This document shows positions 24,041-33,110 of a DNA stretch of 42,534 bases, piece by piece. A program made the position numbers and the translations under genes. The notes under the pieces are model-generated. The model saw only the letters and a list, made by a program, of their open reading frames with translations, made no database searches and was not told the origin of the DNA. Location of the stretch: positions 1 to 42,534 of the forward strand of contig JALTZF010000089.1 of NCBI GenBank assembly GCA_027046265.1. Direction: 5' to 3'. Source of the DNA: Pyrodictiaceae archaeon (lineage in GTDB: Archaea; Thermoproteota; Thermoprotei_A; Sulfolobales; Pyrodictiaceae). Position 1 is the first letter of the stretch, and the number at the start of each line of letters is the position of its first letter.

Positions 24041-24093
24041 TTTAAACCAGCAGAGGTCATGAAAACATTTAACCTATTCTGACAGAAATCAGA
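24041..24093 (+). promoter_or_regulatory. TATA box and inverted repeat ahead of a small membrane protein gene
   Basis: TTTAAACC (24041-24048) is a TATA candidate predicting a start near 24070. Downstream, TCTGA (24078-24082) and TCAGA (24089-24093) form a 5-bp inverted repeat with a 6-nt spacer, which could be a leader hairpin or operator. The GGTGGGG ribosome site follows at 24100-24106. Confidence 0.35.
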
Positions 24094-24116
24094 CAAAGCG
24101 GTGGGGCGTTAGAAAA

Positions 24117-24257
24117 ATGGATAAACGACTGCTAAGCATAGTTGTTGGAGCATTACTTGGAGTGATTGGGTTCACAATATTTATCGTTGACGGAAAACTG
24201 CTTGGCGCTCTAATAGGACTAATGGCGACAGTACACAGTCTTGCACACGCAAGGTAG
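24117..24257 (+). CDS. 46-residue membrane protein
   Basis: A short gene with ATG at 24117 and TAG at 24255. The ribosome site GGTGGGG ends 10 nt upstream. The product begins MDKRLLSIVVGALLGVIGF and has two short hydrophobic helices (about 5-22 and 27-41) joined by a 'VDGK' turn, with a His/Arg end: a helical hairpin. I do not recognise it. It lies between the regulator and the C25 peptidase, each about 200 nt away, and has its own promoter-like elements. Confidence 0.5.
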   Translation: MDKRLLSIVVGALLGVIGFTIFIVDGKLLGALIGLMATVHSLAHAR

Positions 24258-24447
24258 TGTACTGTTTTCTTCTGGTTCCTAAGGGGCCTTAGAGAAACCT
24301 CATACTAATCTAGCTCCTTAATGTTCTGTCAAAAATCATGTTTTCTTATGCGTTAAATTCTTCTTCAAAGGAGACAGAGACCCCAAAATCTATTGCTCCC
24401 TCCGCTGTGTTGAAAAAGGAGTAGGATAACACCAGTACTCTTAGAAG
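24258..24447. other. 190-bp spacer with palindrome
   Basis: The only structure I see is CTAAGG-GG-CCTTAG (24279-24292), a 6-bp inverted repeat with a 2-nt spacer 22 nt after the small gene's stop. It may mark that gene's end. No further gene is supported. Confidence 0.25.
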
Positions 24448-26922
24448 TTGTTTATTCCGGTGTTAGTCTTGAAAGGTATCCGAGGGGATTCGCCTGTTTA
24501 TGTCTATACTATTGTGCTACTAGTGCTTACGGCGCTAGTTTCATCGCACGCATTTGCACTTCCTGTAGAGATTGAGAGCACAAGCGCTTTAAGAGGAGCT
24601 TATGGTAATAGTGGTGAGCACGTAGTAATTCGTCTGTCTTCTGGTCAGCTACGTGAACCAATAGTATTTGCAGGTATTCCTAACCCTGATGTTTGGAAAC
24701 GAGCACAGAGTATCACTGTATTCACGCCTAAAGACCTTGCCAGCTTTACTGTACATGATTTAATTGCAGGTGAGCCTTCAGTAATCAGCGTCTCTGCTGA
24801 CAGTAAAGGAGCTAGTGTAAGTATTATACAGTATTCTAGCGATACTTCTAAGGCTAATTCTAGTAGTATTGATATGGTTATTCTCGTACCTAACGATCCC
24901 ACTATTAGAGATTATGCGGAACGTATAGCTGCTTTGCATGAAGAAAAACAGGAGTTGAAAGTAAGGGTTGTGAGTATTGATGAAATTAAACAGTACCCTA
25001 AAGCGATTCTGCCCGAGGACGTGAAGCCATACATATGCAAGGAAAGCCGCTTATATAACGGGTTATTTGATAGTGTTGTTGAAGAATATAACTATGATTT
25101 AGCGCTTCGGTTAATGTCTTTTGCTAAGTCACTTGTTAATGAGGGCGTGAAGTATCTTCTCATTATTGGTGGAGCCAGAGATATACCACCTATATACTAT
25201 TGTAGTCCTACGTTAGATGAGCTAGTAGGCAATTTAGAGGCTATTGTACCAACGGATTACTATTATGCCGACCCGGACATGGACGGTGTTGCTGAACTAG
25301 CTGTTGGCAGGATACCATTCACAGATTCTCTGAGTTTGTCCATGTATTATTCTGCTCTTGAAGAATGGGTTAATGGTGGAGACTGGCAAAACCTTGCTCT
25401 GGTCTCTGGTGGAGCTACATTCCTTACAACACTCTTTGTTGGCGAGGCCGCAGCTCTTACTGCAGCTAATAAGCTGGCAGAATTAGGTGTAGATGTTGAC
25501 GCGCTACTTCTTTCCCAGGGCAACTATGAAGGAGTATCGTTAAAGGGTTATGTTGGCAGGTACGGGATATATTACATAGTCGCTCATGGTACAGGTAATA
25601 GTCTTTTAGACTACGTGCCCGGAGGAGTATGGAATTATGACACTGAGTTAAAGCTGTATAGTAGCGAAGTAGTCTACGCCGCTAAGCCTGGGGTCTATGT
25701 GCTCCCCTCGTGCCGTGATGGATACTGGGATACCGACCTTGTCCCTCCAACGTTTAAGCCTCCAAGCCTTGCTCAAGCTCTTCTAGCACGTAGAGCAGCA
25801 ATAGCATATATAGGATTTGCGCGTGTAGCCATAGAAGTTATTGACGCTATATCCCTTAGTGGGGGGCGTCTCACTCTCGGTCTTGCAGGTGCAGATAAAC
25901 TCTTACAGCTTTTCATAGAGAACCTAGAAGCCTCAGATACCCTTGGTGAGGCGTGGGCTAAGGCTTTGTCAAGCTATAATCTCTTGCCATCTAGCAGCTA
26001 CGTACTCTTCTTGACACGTGGAGAAGAGAAGCTTGGAGACCTTGTAGTACGTGAGGCCGTACTCCTCGGCGACCCAGCTGCACCTAATCCCTGGAAGAGG
26101 ACAGCCCAGAAGACTAGCTACGTAAGCTTAAGTGTTGACAATGGAGTGGTTATTGGTGCTAGGGCAGTCATACAAGTACTTGCAAGATATACCACCGGGA
26201 CTCTCTATGCCGTCAAGCCTGTAAATGACACAGTAAGAGTCGAGTTTAAAGGTGCTTGCCCTACAAGTGTTTCAGTTAGTGCTATAAGAAGAGTCCTTGG
26301 ATACTTCCTAGTTGACGTATATCCATTAGAGTCTGAGATCGTTCAGAATAGCGTGAATAATTGCGCATTAGAGATTAGTGTAAAGCCAGGAATACCAGGA
26401 CTGTTGAGAATAGTTGCTTCAGTCAATAATACAGTTGAAAGCTTCTACATAGTAGCTGCTGGTGCATATGCTGATAACGGCATAGTAAAGCTTTACGGGT
26501 TAGATGTGCTCTCCGTAGCTGGTGACGAGCCTCTCCTCATAAAGCTGGACAACAAGACGCTTGATGTTATTAGTGGCGCAGAGACAGCCGCCATTATACC
26601 AGTGCATGGAACAGGGATCTTACGTGTTGAGCCTGCCTATAACTATGCATCGATTCTTGGAGGGAAGCTTGTGGCAAGTGACTACGAGAAGCTACTACCA
26701 CTGTTCACAGTGGAGGTCACAAACCCCCTTCATTCAGCTGAAAAAGTTATGTACGCAGGAGGAGAAGTGTGCGGCAGCCAAGTAAACGGCTACGACAGCA
26801 GTAACACTAGTTATCGTCCACTTCTGGGTGAGAGATATGCATCTGTAGCTGTTATCGCATTAGCATCAGTAATGACTGTCTTGATATTCGCAGTTAAGCT
26901 GAGAAGAATGGAGTATGTGTGA
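24448..26922 (+). CDS. C25 (gingipain-like) cysteine peptidase, secreted and membrane-anchored
   Basis: A surface peptidase of clan CD. After a signal sequence (about residues 19-36, cleaved near 'AFA') comes a beta-rich prodomain-like part, then the C25 core. The core shows 'LLIIGGARDIPP', 'VPTDYYYADPDMDGVAELAVGRIPF', the catalytic His in 'VAHGTG' (His380) and catalytic Cys in 'LPSCRD' (Cys422). Several beta domains follow, and a C-terminal membrane helix (about residues 796-816) ends in KLRRMEYV, so the enzyme faces outward. At 824 residues it is of normal size. The TTG at 24448 is the longest start; GTG at 24460 and TTG at 24469 are alternatives. It likely feeds peptides to importers; target specificity is unknown. 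Confidence 0.82.
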   Translation: MFIPVLVLKGIRGDSPVYVYTIVLLVLTALVSSHAFALPVEIESTSALRGAYGNSGEHVVIRLSSGQLREPIVFAGIPNPDVWKRAQSITVFTPKDLASFTVHDLIAGEPSVISVSADSKGASVSIIQYSSDTSKANSSSIDMVILVPNDPTIRDYAERIAALHEEKQELKVRVVSIDEIKQYPKAILPEDVKPYICKESRLYNGLFDSVVEEYNYDLALRLMSFAKSLVNEGVKYLLIIGGARDIPPIYYCSPTLDELVGNLEAIVPTDYYYADPDMDGVAELAVGRIPFTDSLSLSMYYSALEEWVNGGDWQNLALVSGGATFLTTLFVGEAAALTAANKLAELGVDVDALLLSQGNYEGVSLKGYVGRYGIYYIVAHGTGNSLLDYVPGGVWNYDTELKLYSSEVVYAAKPGVYVLPSCRDGYWDTDLVPPTFKPPSLAQALLARRAAIAYIGFARVAIEVIDAISLSGGRLTLGLAGADKLLQLFIENLEASDTLGEAWAKALSSYNLLPSSSYVLFLTRGEEKLGDLVVREAVLLGDPAAPNPWKRTAQKTSYVSLSVDNGVVIGARAVIQVLARYTTGTLYAVKPVNDTVRVEFKGACPTSVSVSAIRRVLGYFLVDVYPLESEIVQNSVNNCALEISVKPGIPGLLRIVASVNNTVESFYIVAAGAYADNGIVKLYGLDVLSVAGDEPLLIKLDNKTLDVISGAETAAIIPVHGTGILRVEPAYNYASILGGKLVASDYEKLLPLFTVEVTNPLHSAEKVMYAGGEVCGSQVNGYDSSNTSYRPLLGERYASVAVIALASVMTVLIFAVKLRRMEYV

Positions 26923-26929
26923 TTAGGTG

Positions 26930-27862
26930 CTACTTATTTTTCTCAACCCACTCAAAGTATTTGATAAACCCTTCTATGGAGTGTTTGATTGTTTCAATAA
27001 GGTATGGCGATAACTCGCTGAATATGTCAATAAATCTCCTAGTCTCACCATCCACTCTGTAGAGAGTCTTTAGGACTTCATCGAGTAAAGCTCCTTTCTC
27101 GTAGAGTTTACCTATTGTCTCCTCCCATAGTAGTACTTGTCTCCAATGCCTCTCAAGTATAGCGGGTTCGGCCAGTGAGGCATGGGTATAAGCTACATGG
27201 CTAGGTTTTAGGCTCATTTGTAGCTTTAGACTCTCTTTGTAAAGGTCAAGACGTAGTGGTGGAGGGGTTGTTGGTACAACAGCGTCTGCCCCAGAGAGAG
27301 ATATACCTGCACTGTCTCCAGGGAAGAGTATGCTTGTCTCACTGATTTTAGCGAGAATGCTCTGGTGATGACTAGCATGACCTGGTGTGTGATAAATAAT
27401 CAATTTTACTCTTCCAATTTCTGTGTGTTCTTTATCTGTAGTCGGGCTTGCTAGGTTTTCTCTCAAAGGTTCTGGCTCACCGTAAATCTCTGCAATCTCG
27501 CCTAGTACTTCACGGCTTGCAGTCCAAAGCTTACTCGGGTCTACTAGGTGTTTTGCACCACGTGGGTGGACGTGGACTCTAGCATTAAACTTGTTTGCTA
27601 TGAGCCCCGCTGCTCCGGCGTGATCTAAGTGTATGTGTGTGACGTATATCTCGAGTCCTCTGCTCTCTATATCGAGTTCACCAAGTGCCTTAATGAGCCT
27701 ATCTGCTTGACTTATAGGGCCTGTCTCTATGAGTATTAATGGTTTGTTCTGGCCGGGGTCAATTATGTATGTGAATATGAATGGGGCTTTGTACTCTGGA
27801 GGAGTAACATCTACATAGAATAATGTTGCTTTATCCATGCTGAGAAGCTTTTTTGGTTTCAC
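26930..27862 (-). CDS. Metallo-beta-lactamase-fold hydrolase
   Basis: A stand-alone MBL-fold hydrolase. Motif II 'THIHLDHAG' provides HxHxDH, 'HTPGHASHHQ' a further His, 'LFPGDSAG' the bridging Asp and 'YTHASL' the last His. A C-terminal helical part of about 90 residues follows, as in MBL hydrolases acting on small substrates; the substrate is unknown. The GTG at 27862 is the start. The gene is convergent with the C25 peptidase (7-nt gap) and divergent from the PAP2 phosphatase. Confidence 0.82.
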   Translation of the reverse strand: MKPKKLLSMDKATLFYVDVTPPEYKAPFIFTYIIDPGQNKPLILIETGPISQADRLIKALGELDIESRGLEIYVTHIHLDHAGAAGLIANKFNARVHVHPRGAKHLVDPSKLWTASREVLGEIAEIYGEPEPLRENLASPTTDKEHTEIGRVKLIIYHTPGHASHHQSILAKISETSILFPGDSAGISLSGADAVVPTTPPPLRLDLYKESLKLQMSLKPSHVAYTHASLAEPAILERHWRQVLLWEETIGKLYEKGALLDEVLKTLYRVDGETRRFIDIFSELSPYLIETIKHSIEGFIKYFEWVEKNK

Positions 27863-27977
27863 ATTTCTTCCCCATATTAGTTGAGCGAGTATAATCTCTG
27901 TATCTTAAAGTATGCTCCTTCGCATGACGAATGTTATATGTATATGTGCTAACCTTAAACTGTCTAGGTGATACAAT

Positions 27978-28865
27978 GTGAGCAATACAACAAATCATGA
28001 GGAAAAGGGTTTTGTAGACTACTTAATCATAGTGACTGCTATTTCATGCTTACTACTTGCTTCTCTTGGAGTTGAAGGATTTAAGGTTATTACTCTCCTT
28101 GGCTCTGAATACCTCTACTACTTTGTTGGACTAATAGTCTACTCTATAGTTAGCCCTCTGCTTGGTTTATTTATAGTCTCAGTACTCGCTTCAACATCAT
28201 CGCTTGTTGTCTTACTAAAAGTACTACTCAGAATGCCTAGGCCCCCACAAGAAGAGTGGCTGGTACACGCATCAGGCCCAGGTTTCCCAAGCGGGCATTC
28301 TGCCATATCTGCAGTGTTTTGGGTATTACTAGTCCTCTTGTTCTCGAGAAAGCCTAGGGTGAGCTTGCCAGTAGCACTACTCGTTGTAGCACTTGTATCT
28401 TATTCTCGTGTAGTCCTCGGCGTACACTATGTTATTGATGTGGTTGGCGGCGTCCTAATAGGTATAGTCATAGGGTTAGTAGCGTATAAGTTGTATAAGA
28501 CTAGGAATTCTCTGCTTGTTAGTCTTGTATTGTCTTTTCTAGCACTAGTAATGGCTGGGCTTGCATCAATGCAAAGCCCTGACTATGTTTCATCGTTAAG
28601 ACTCTTTGGGATTAGCTTAGGGCTAACAGTATCAATCCTACATATACATAAGTTTGGGCTCAGTAGTCTCCTAGAAGCCCCCATGGCTAAGAGAGCTAAA
28701 GCCTTGATACTAGCTATTGGCTTAGCTGGGCTCTTCTTGGCGCTTTTTGTAGAAGACGTTATAGCAGGTCCTTTCAGCTCTATAGTTGGCTTCGCAGTTT
28801 TCTCGGGTATTGTAGTTTATTCAAAACCCTTAATGTACAAGGTTTATGGGAGCATAAAACAATAG
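27978..28865 (+). CDS. PAP2-family membrane phosphatase
   Basis: An integral membrane phosphatase with the full three-part PAP2 signature: 'LLRMPRP' (about 84-90, the KxxxxxxRP region), 'PSGHS' (about 103-107) and 'SRVVLGVHYVIDVVGG' (about 142-157). The family dephosphorylates lipid pyrophosphates or phosphatidate-like lipids at the outer membrane face. The C-terminal half adds three or four helices of unknown role. The GTG start at 27978 has AGGTG 7 nt upstream. This is the second PAP2 protein in the window and it is not closely alike in sequence to the one at 8280. Confidence 0.85.
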   Translation: MSNTTNHEEKGFVDYLIIVTAISCLLLASLGVEGFKVITLLGSEYLYYFVGLIVYSIVSPLLGLFIVSVLASTSSLVVLLKVLLRMPRPPQEEWLVHASGPGFPSGHSAISAVFWVLLVLLFSRKPRVSLPVALLVVALVSYSRVVLGVHYVIDVVGGVLIGIVIGLVAYKLYKTRNSLLVSLVLSFLALVMAGLASMQSPDYVSSLRLFGISLGLTVSILHIHKFGLSSLLEAPMAKRAKALILAIGLAGLFLALFVEDVIAGPFSSIVGFAVFSGIVVYSKPLMYKVYGSIKQ

Positions 28866-28936
28866 TAGTGTGTTCCTAGGCAAACAACAAACTTTAATAG
28901 TTCATGAAATGTAGTTAGGTGGAGGTGCTCGTGTTC

Positions 28937-30910
28937 TTGAGCGAAAGGGCCTTGCCTAAACCAGAAAGCCTTGGCGACCTAGTCTTAGTTTCAAGTCCAG
29001 CAATAGACTTCCAGGGTAGGCGAGTATTCTACGTTGTTACACGGATAGACCTAGACCTCGACAGGTACGAGTCTAGCATATGGGGCTATGACCCTTCCGT
29101 TGGCAAGGTAGTCCTCCAAAGTGGACCCTTTGATGCGTGTCCAAGGCCTGGGCCTCGAGGAGAGCGTTATGTCTTTGTCAGAAGGCTTGACCAGGATCAC
29201 AAGAAAAAGAAGCCTGGCATTCCTCGGGCTGAGCTTAGGATTGCAAGCTTTTCCTCAACGGGTAGCCAGCTTCTTGTGAGAGGCTTTCACTTCTCGGCGT
29301 TATCCTGGAGTCCTGATGGTAGGTGGGTTGCTGCTGTAGACACTGTGCCTTTAGGTAGGCCTGAGGATGATGTCAAGGTTATTGATGACTTGCCTATATG
29401 GTTTAATGGACGTGGATGGATATATAATGTGACAAGCAAACTACTACTGGTAAACCCGGAATCAGGTGTTGCACACGAAATCGAGCTTGGGCTTGAATGG
29501 CTACGCATCGATAGCATCACATGGAGTCCTGACTCCAAGCACCTAGCATTGTCTGTGAGGTACGACAGACACAAGCCCTACCTCGTAAGGGTATACATAT
29601 ATAATATCGAGACTGGAGAGGACCGCGTACTCGCAGACGAGTTTAGTGGATATGGAGAAGTTGCATGGAGCCCTGACGGCTCTAAGATAGCGTATCTCGG
29701 CCACCGAAGAGAGTATGGCCTTACAACACACAATAAAATCTACATAATTGATGCTGAAACAGGCGAGTACGAGTGTGTTACATGCAGCATGGACCGCAAT
29801 GCTGTAGGAACAGCTAACAGTGATGTCCGAGGCCCAAGTTGCAGTCGTAGACTTGAATGGAGTGAGAGAGGGATATTCTTCATAGTGAGCGATTCTGGAA
29901 AGCAAGTACTGTACCTCCTCAATCCAGTCACCAGGGAGGTCACAAGAATTGTTGATCCAGGCGAGGGGGTGGTTGATGAGTTTGCTGTATCACGGAGTGG
30001 GAACATCATAGCTTACACAGCTATGAATGTCTTTGAACCCAAAGATTTGTATGTCATACGTGGAAGGAGCTTAGAGCGCATAACAAGAGTAGGTGAATCG
30101 TGGAGGCAGAAGTATAAGACTGCAAGAGATATACATGTCTCGTTCAAAGCTAGTGATGGAAGAGAAATCGAGGGTTGGCTCTACTACCCTCCGGAAGGCG
30201 TGGATGTTAAGGGCTGGATTCTATACATACACGGCGGCCCCAAGACCATGTGGGGCTATGCTTTCATGCACGAATTCCAGGTATTAGCGGCACATGGCTA
30301 TATCATTGCAGCATTTAACCCACGCGGAAGCGACGGATACGACCAAGAGTTCGCAAATATACGCTGCAGGTACGGTGAACGCGACTATCAAGACTTGATA
30401 GAGGCCTACGATTATCTGATCTCTAAGCATGGGTTACCGAGAGACAAAGCTGCAGTAATGGGTGGAAGCTATGGTGGATTCATGACTAACTGGGTTATAG
30501 GCAATACTGACCGGTTCCGTGTAGCAGTGAGCATGCGTGGCATATCAAACTGGGTCTCCATGTATGGTACAAGTGATATAGGCTGGTACTTTGTTGAGGA
30601 CCAAATTTGTTGTACACCATGGAGGAACGCAGAGAAGTGCTGGGAGAAGAGCCCGCTACGTCTAGCACCTAATGTTAAGACTCCAATACTAGTAATACAT
30701 AGTGATGAGGACTATCGTTGCTGGCTAGACCAAGCAATACAGTGGTTTACAGCACTTCGAATAAACGGTATAGAGGCAAGACTAGCAGTTTTCCCAGGGG
30801 AAGACCATGACTTGTCAAGGAAAGGAAAGCCAGGCCACCGAGTTAGGAGACTAAAACTAATACTAGAATGGCTAGACGAGCATCTCTATGAAAAAGAGCC
30901 GAGAAAATAA
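28937..30910 (+). CDS. S9 family serine peptidase (acylaminoacyl/prolyl oligopeptidase type)
   Basis: A cytoplasmic serine peptidase. The N-terminal two thirds form a beta-propeller, with repeated 'SWSPDG' blade motifs. The C-terminal alpha/beta-hydrolase domain holds the catalytic triad: Ser511 in 'GGSYGGF', Asp592 in 'HSDEDY' and His624 in 'GEDHDL', numbered from the TTG at 28937. Family members cut short peptides or release blocked N-terminal residues. I prefer the TTG at 28937 because GGAGGTG (28921-28927) lies 9 nt before it and a TATA-like element sits at 28891-28900; the frame extends to a GTG at 28919. Both PAP2 and S9 genes point the same way. Confidence 0.87.
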   Translation: MSERALPKPESLGDLVLVSSPAIDFQGRRVFYVVTRIDLDLDRYESSIWGYDPSVGKVVLQSGPFDACPRPGPRGERYVFVRRLDQDHKKKKPGIPRAELRIASFSSTGSQLLVRGFHFSALSWSPDGRWVAAVDTVPLGRPEDDVKVIDDLPIWFNGRGWIYNVTSKLLLVNPESGVAHEIELGLEWLRIDSITWSPDSKHLALSVRYDRHKPYLVRVYIYNIETGEDRVLADEFSGYGEVAWSPDGSKIAYLGHRREYGLTTHNKIYIIDAETGEYECVTCSMDRNAVGTANSDVRGPSCSRRLEWSERGIFFIVSDSGKQVLYLLNPVTREVTRIVDPGEGVVDEFAVSRSGNIIAYTAMNVFEPKDLYVIRGRSLERITRVGESWRQKYKTARDIHVSFKASDGREIEGWLYYPPEGVDVKGWILYIHGGPKTMWGYAFMHEFQVLAAHGYIIAAFNPRGSDGYDQEFANIRCRYGERDYQDLIEAYDYLISKHGLPRDKAAVMGGSYGGFMTNWVIGNTDRFRVAVSMRGISNWVSMYGTSDIGWYFVEDQICCTPWRNAEKCWEKSPLRLAPNVKTPILVIHSDEDYRCWLDQAIQWFTALRINGIEARLAVFPGEDHDLSRKGKPGHRVRRLKLILEWLDEHLYEKEPRK

Positions 30911-30948
30911 GATGGGAACTAACAGAATAGTAAATAGCAAATAAGATA

Positions 30949-32091
30949 CTAGTATATTCTGCCCTTGTCCAGGAGCCGAAATAGGTCATCGAGGTTCAGC
31001 AGGCCCAGCCCGGAAGCGTAGTCTGCAGCCCCATAGCTTAACAACAATGTTTTCTTACTAAGTATGGCTATGCCACAAGGAAATATTGTATATGGCCTGT
31101 CGCCGTAGAGTTCATACATAGTTCTAGGCTCCATAATGTATGTCGGTGTTACTGCCTTGACTATGACACCGTCAGTTCTACTATACTCTAGTAGCATTCC
31201 AAGAAGCCTGTAGACACCCATATCGTTGTCGACGCCATGCACGAAAACGAGGAGTTCATTAGTACTAATTTTTATTGGTGGTGTAGCCCATCCAAGTTTT
31301 TGCTCGAAATAAGCGTGGTTCATTACTAGTGTTGTTGAACCAACTATAATCTCTTTGGGTTTACCCGTTTCAAGGGCTTCTTTCTCGCTCTCAATAATCT
31401 CTTTTCTGTCCACCTTACTTACAACAAGGTAGAATTCTTCGTCGTCCATGTGAAGTCTATGGAAGAACAGGTAGTCATTACCTATCCTTACAAGAAACGC
31501 GTTTTTGTCCGTTATAACATGCTCTCGGAGACCAGGAGGCAAAACCATGACAAACGCTTTTACCCATTCATTTTGCTGTGTCCGAAGAGCTGTCACGGGT
31601 AGTGTTCTCTCTGTCCTATCAACATCAAAGTAGTACTTGGTTCTGCCAGTGTAGGTCATGTAGAGCTTGTCATCTATAGTGTAGACTCTAGGATCCTCTG
31701 TACCCCAGAAGTCATACTTTGTTGAAGGAGCTACCACTATGCGTCCGGAGTAGTAGTTCATGCTTATAGTTCTGCGCTCTATGTCGTCATAGAAAATCTT
31801 TATTTCAGCTATAGCGGATACATACTTGTAGTATCCAGTGATGATCCTTGCATAGAGTATGATCTCTGTTGTATCACGTATTAGTAGCGACGGATTGAAC
31901 ACGGCTAAAGGGTTCCCCATGGGGTAATTATTTATGAATATTCTGTTTGGAGTTATCGCCCCAACACGGTTTACTATGTCAGTTGTCTCTGGCTTTCTGA
32001 GCTCTCTAGCTTCATCGCCTCCTATCGCCTTAGAAAAAAGGGTCTCGTACCTACGTAGCTGCATGATATCCCCAGTTCCTCTATAACTCAT
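30949..32091 (-). CDS. GH130-like glycoside phosphorylase/hydrolase
   Basis: A five-bladed beta-propeller of the GH130 type, which acts on beta-mannosides by phosphorolysis or hydrolysis. Seen are 'FNPSLLIRD' and 'ILYARI', 'GTEDPRVY' (with the catalytic-region Asp) followed by 'YMTYTG', 'KNAFLVR', 'FFHRLH', 'GWATPPIKI', 'FVHGVDNDMGVYRLGM' and 'FPCGIA'. Length 380 is slightly above the usual 300-350. The ATG at 32091 is listed, but an internal ATG at 32064 follows GGGGAT and may be the real start. It lies downstream of the metallophosphoesterase on the same strand, 76 nt apart. Confidence 0.78.
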   Translation of the reverse strand: MSYRGTGDIMQLRRYETLFSKAIGGDEARELRKPETTDIVNRVGAITPNRIFINNYPMGNPLAVFNPSLLIRDTTEIILYARIITGYYKYVSAIAEIKIFYDDIERRTISMNYYSGRIVVAPSTKYDFWGTEDPRVYTIDDKLYMTYTGRTKYYFDVDRTERTLPVTALRTQQNEWVKAFVMVLPPGLREHVITDKNAFLVRIGNDYLFFHRLHMDDEEFYLVVSKVDRKEIIESEKEALETGKPKEIIVGSTTLVMNHAYFEQKLGWATPPIKISTNELLVFVHGVDNDMGVYRLLGMLLEYSRTDGVIVKAVTPTYIMEPRTMYELYGDRPYTIFPCGIAILSKKTLLLSYGAADYASGLGLLNLDDLFRLLDKGRIY

Positions 32092-32167
32092 GTTATCGAC
32101 AGACTAGCATTAGGGTGCAATAATATTTCCTTCATGAGATTTCTACCAACCCAAAATGAGGAAGAAG

Positions 32168-32956
32168 TCAAGGTAGTCTCCCAGTAACAAGTAGTGTCTT
32201 AAGTATTATGAGGTAAGGCTCTGGTATCTTGAACTCGTTAAGCCTCTTCAAGGTCTTTTCTACATCGTATTTTACGCGGCCAAATGTAATGATAGAATTT
32301 TCGAAGTCTACTAGTGCATAAGCAGCCCGGGGATCAGCATCACGTGGCTGTCCAACACTGCCAGGATTAATTAAAAATGTTCCTTTAGCTATTCTTAACC
32401 CCTGATAGTGTGTATGGCCATGAACCACATATTTTATGTGTCTACTTCTACTGTCTGGACTCTGTGCATTTTTTCTTGAGTTACCCGGATAGAGTGTAAG
32501 CCTAATATTAACTTTTAATAATGCTTTAATCTCTTCATCTGGTAACCAATGATATAAATAACCATACAATGGATTTGACGGACTACCATGGACTACTACC
32601 ATATTCGTGTCTGGGTACACTGTCATCGATGTTTTTAAAGGTAATTTTCCTAGGTATTCTCTATCTGTTCTCGATAAGAGCTGCATTGTCACATTTTCTC
32701 TAAACCATACACTGAGTTCATGCAGTTCCTGGCCGCAGCGACAATCTACTCCATAAGCCACAGCGTGGTCATGATTGCCTCTTACTACAACACCTCCAAG
32801 ACTCTTCACAGTATCTATTACTTCTCCTGGTGCAGGGCCATAATCTACTAAGTCTCCTAACACTATGACATTATCGAATCTCCCAACACTCTTAAGCACG
32901 GCATTTAATGCATCTATATTGCCATGAATATCTGCAATGATTAGTGTCCACGCCAA
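32168..32956 (-). CDS. Metallophosphoesterase (YfcE/MJ0936-like)
   Basis: A calcineurin-like phosphoesterase with every metal-ligand motif: 'ADIHGN', 'LGDLVDYG', 'GNHDHA', 'VVHGSP' and 'HGHTHY', then the family's 'NPGSVGQPRD'. It is 262 residues, cytoplasmic and single-domain. Substrates of this family range from cyclic nucleotides to generic phosphodiesters, so none is assigned. The TTG start at 32956 has only a weak SD; transcription may start close to it. It is divergent from the flavin reductase-like gene. Confidence 0.85.
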   Translation of the reverse strand: MAWTLIIADIHGNIDALNAVLKSVGRFDNVIVLGDLVDYGPAPGEVIDTVKSLGGVVVRGNHDHAVAYGVDCRCGQELHELSVWFRENVTMQLLSRTDREYLGKLPLKTSMTVYPDTNMVVVHGSPSNPLYGYLYHWLPDEEIKALLKVNIRLTLYPGNSRKNAQSPDSRSRHIKYVVHGHTHYQGLRIAKGTFLINPGSVGQPRDADPRAAYALVDFENSIITFGRVKYDVEKTLKRLNEFKIPEPYLIILKTLLVTGRLP

Positions 32957-33110
32957 ACCTTAAACCCAGACTAGTATTGTAGATTAATAGCCGAGGGCGC
33001 ATAAGGTTATCTGGTAATCACATACGTAAGCTACTTGTATCATTGCTTATTTACACTAATACGTATATGTTGTTATAGAAAACTAGGAGAGTACTTAGGG
33101 TGTAAACTTC

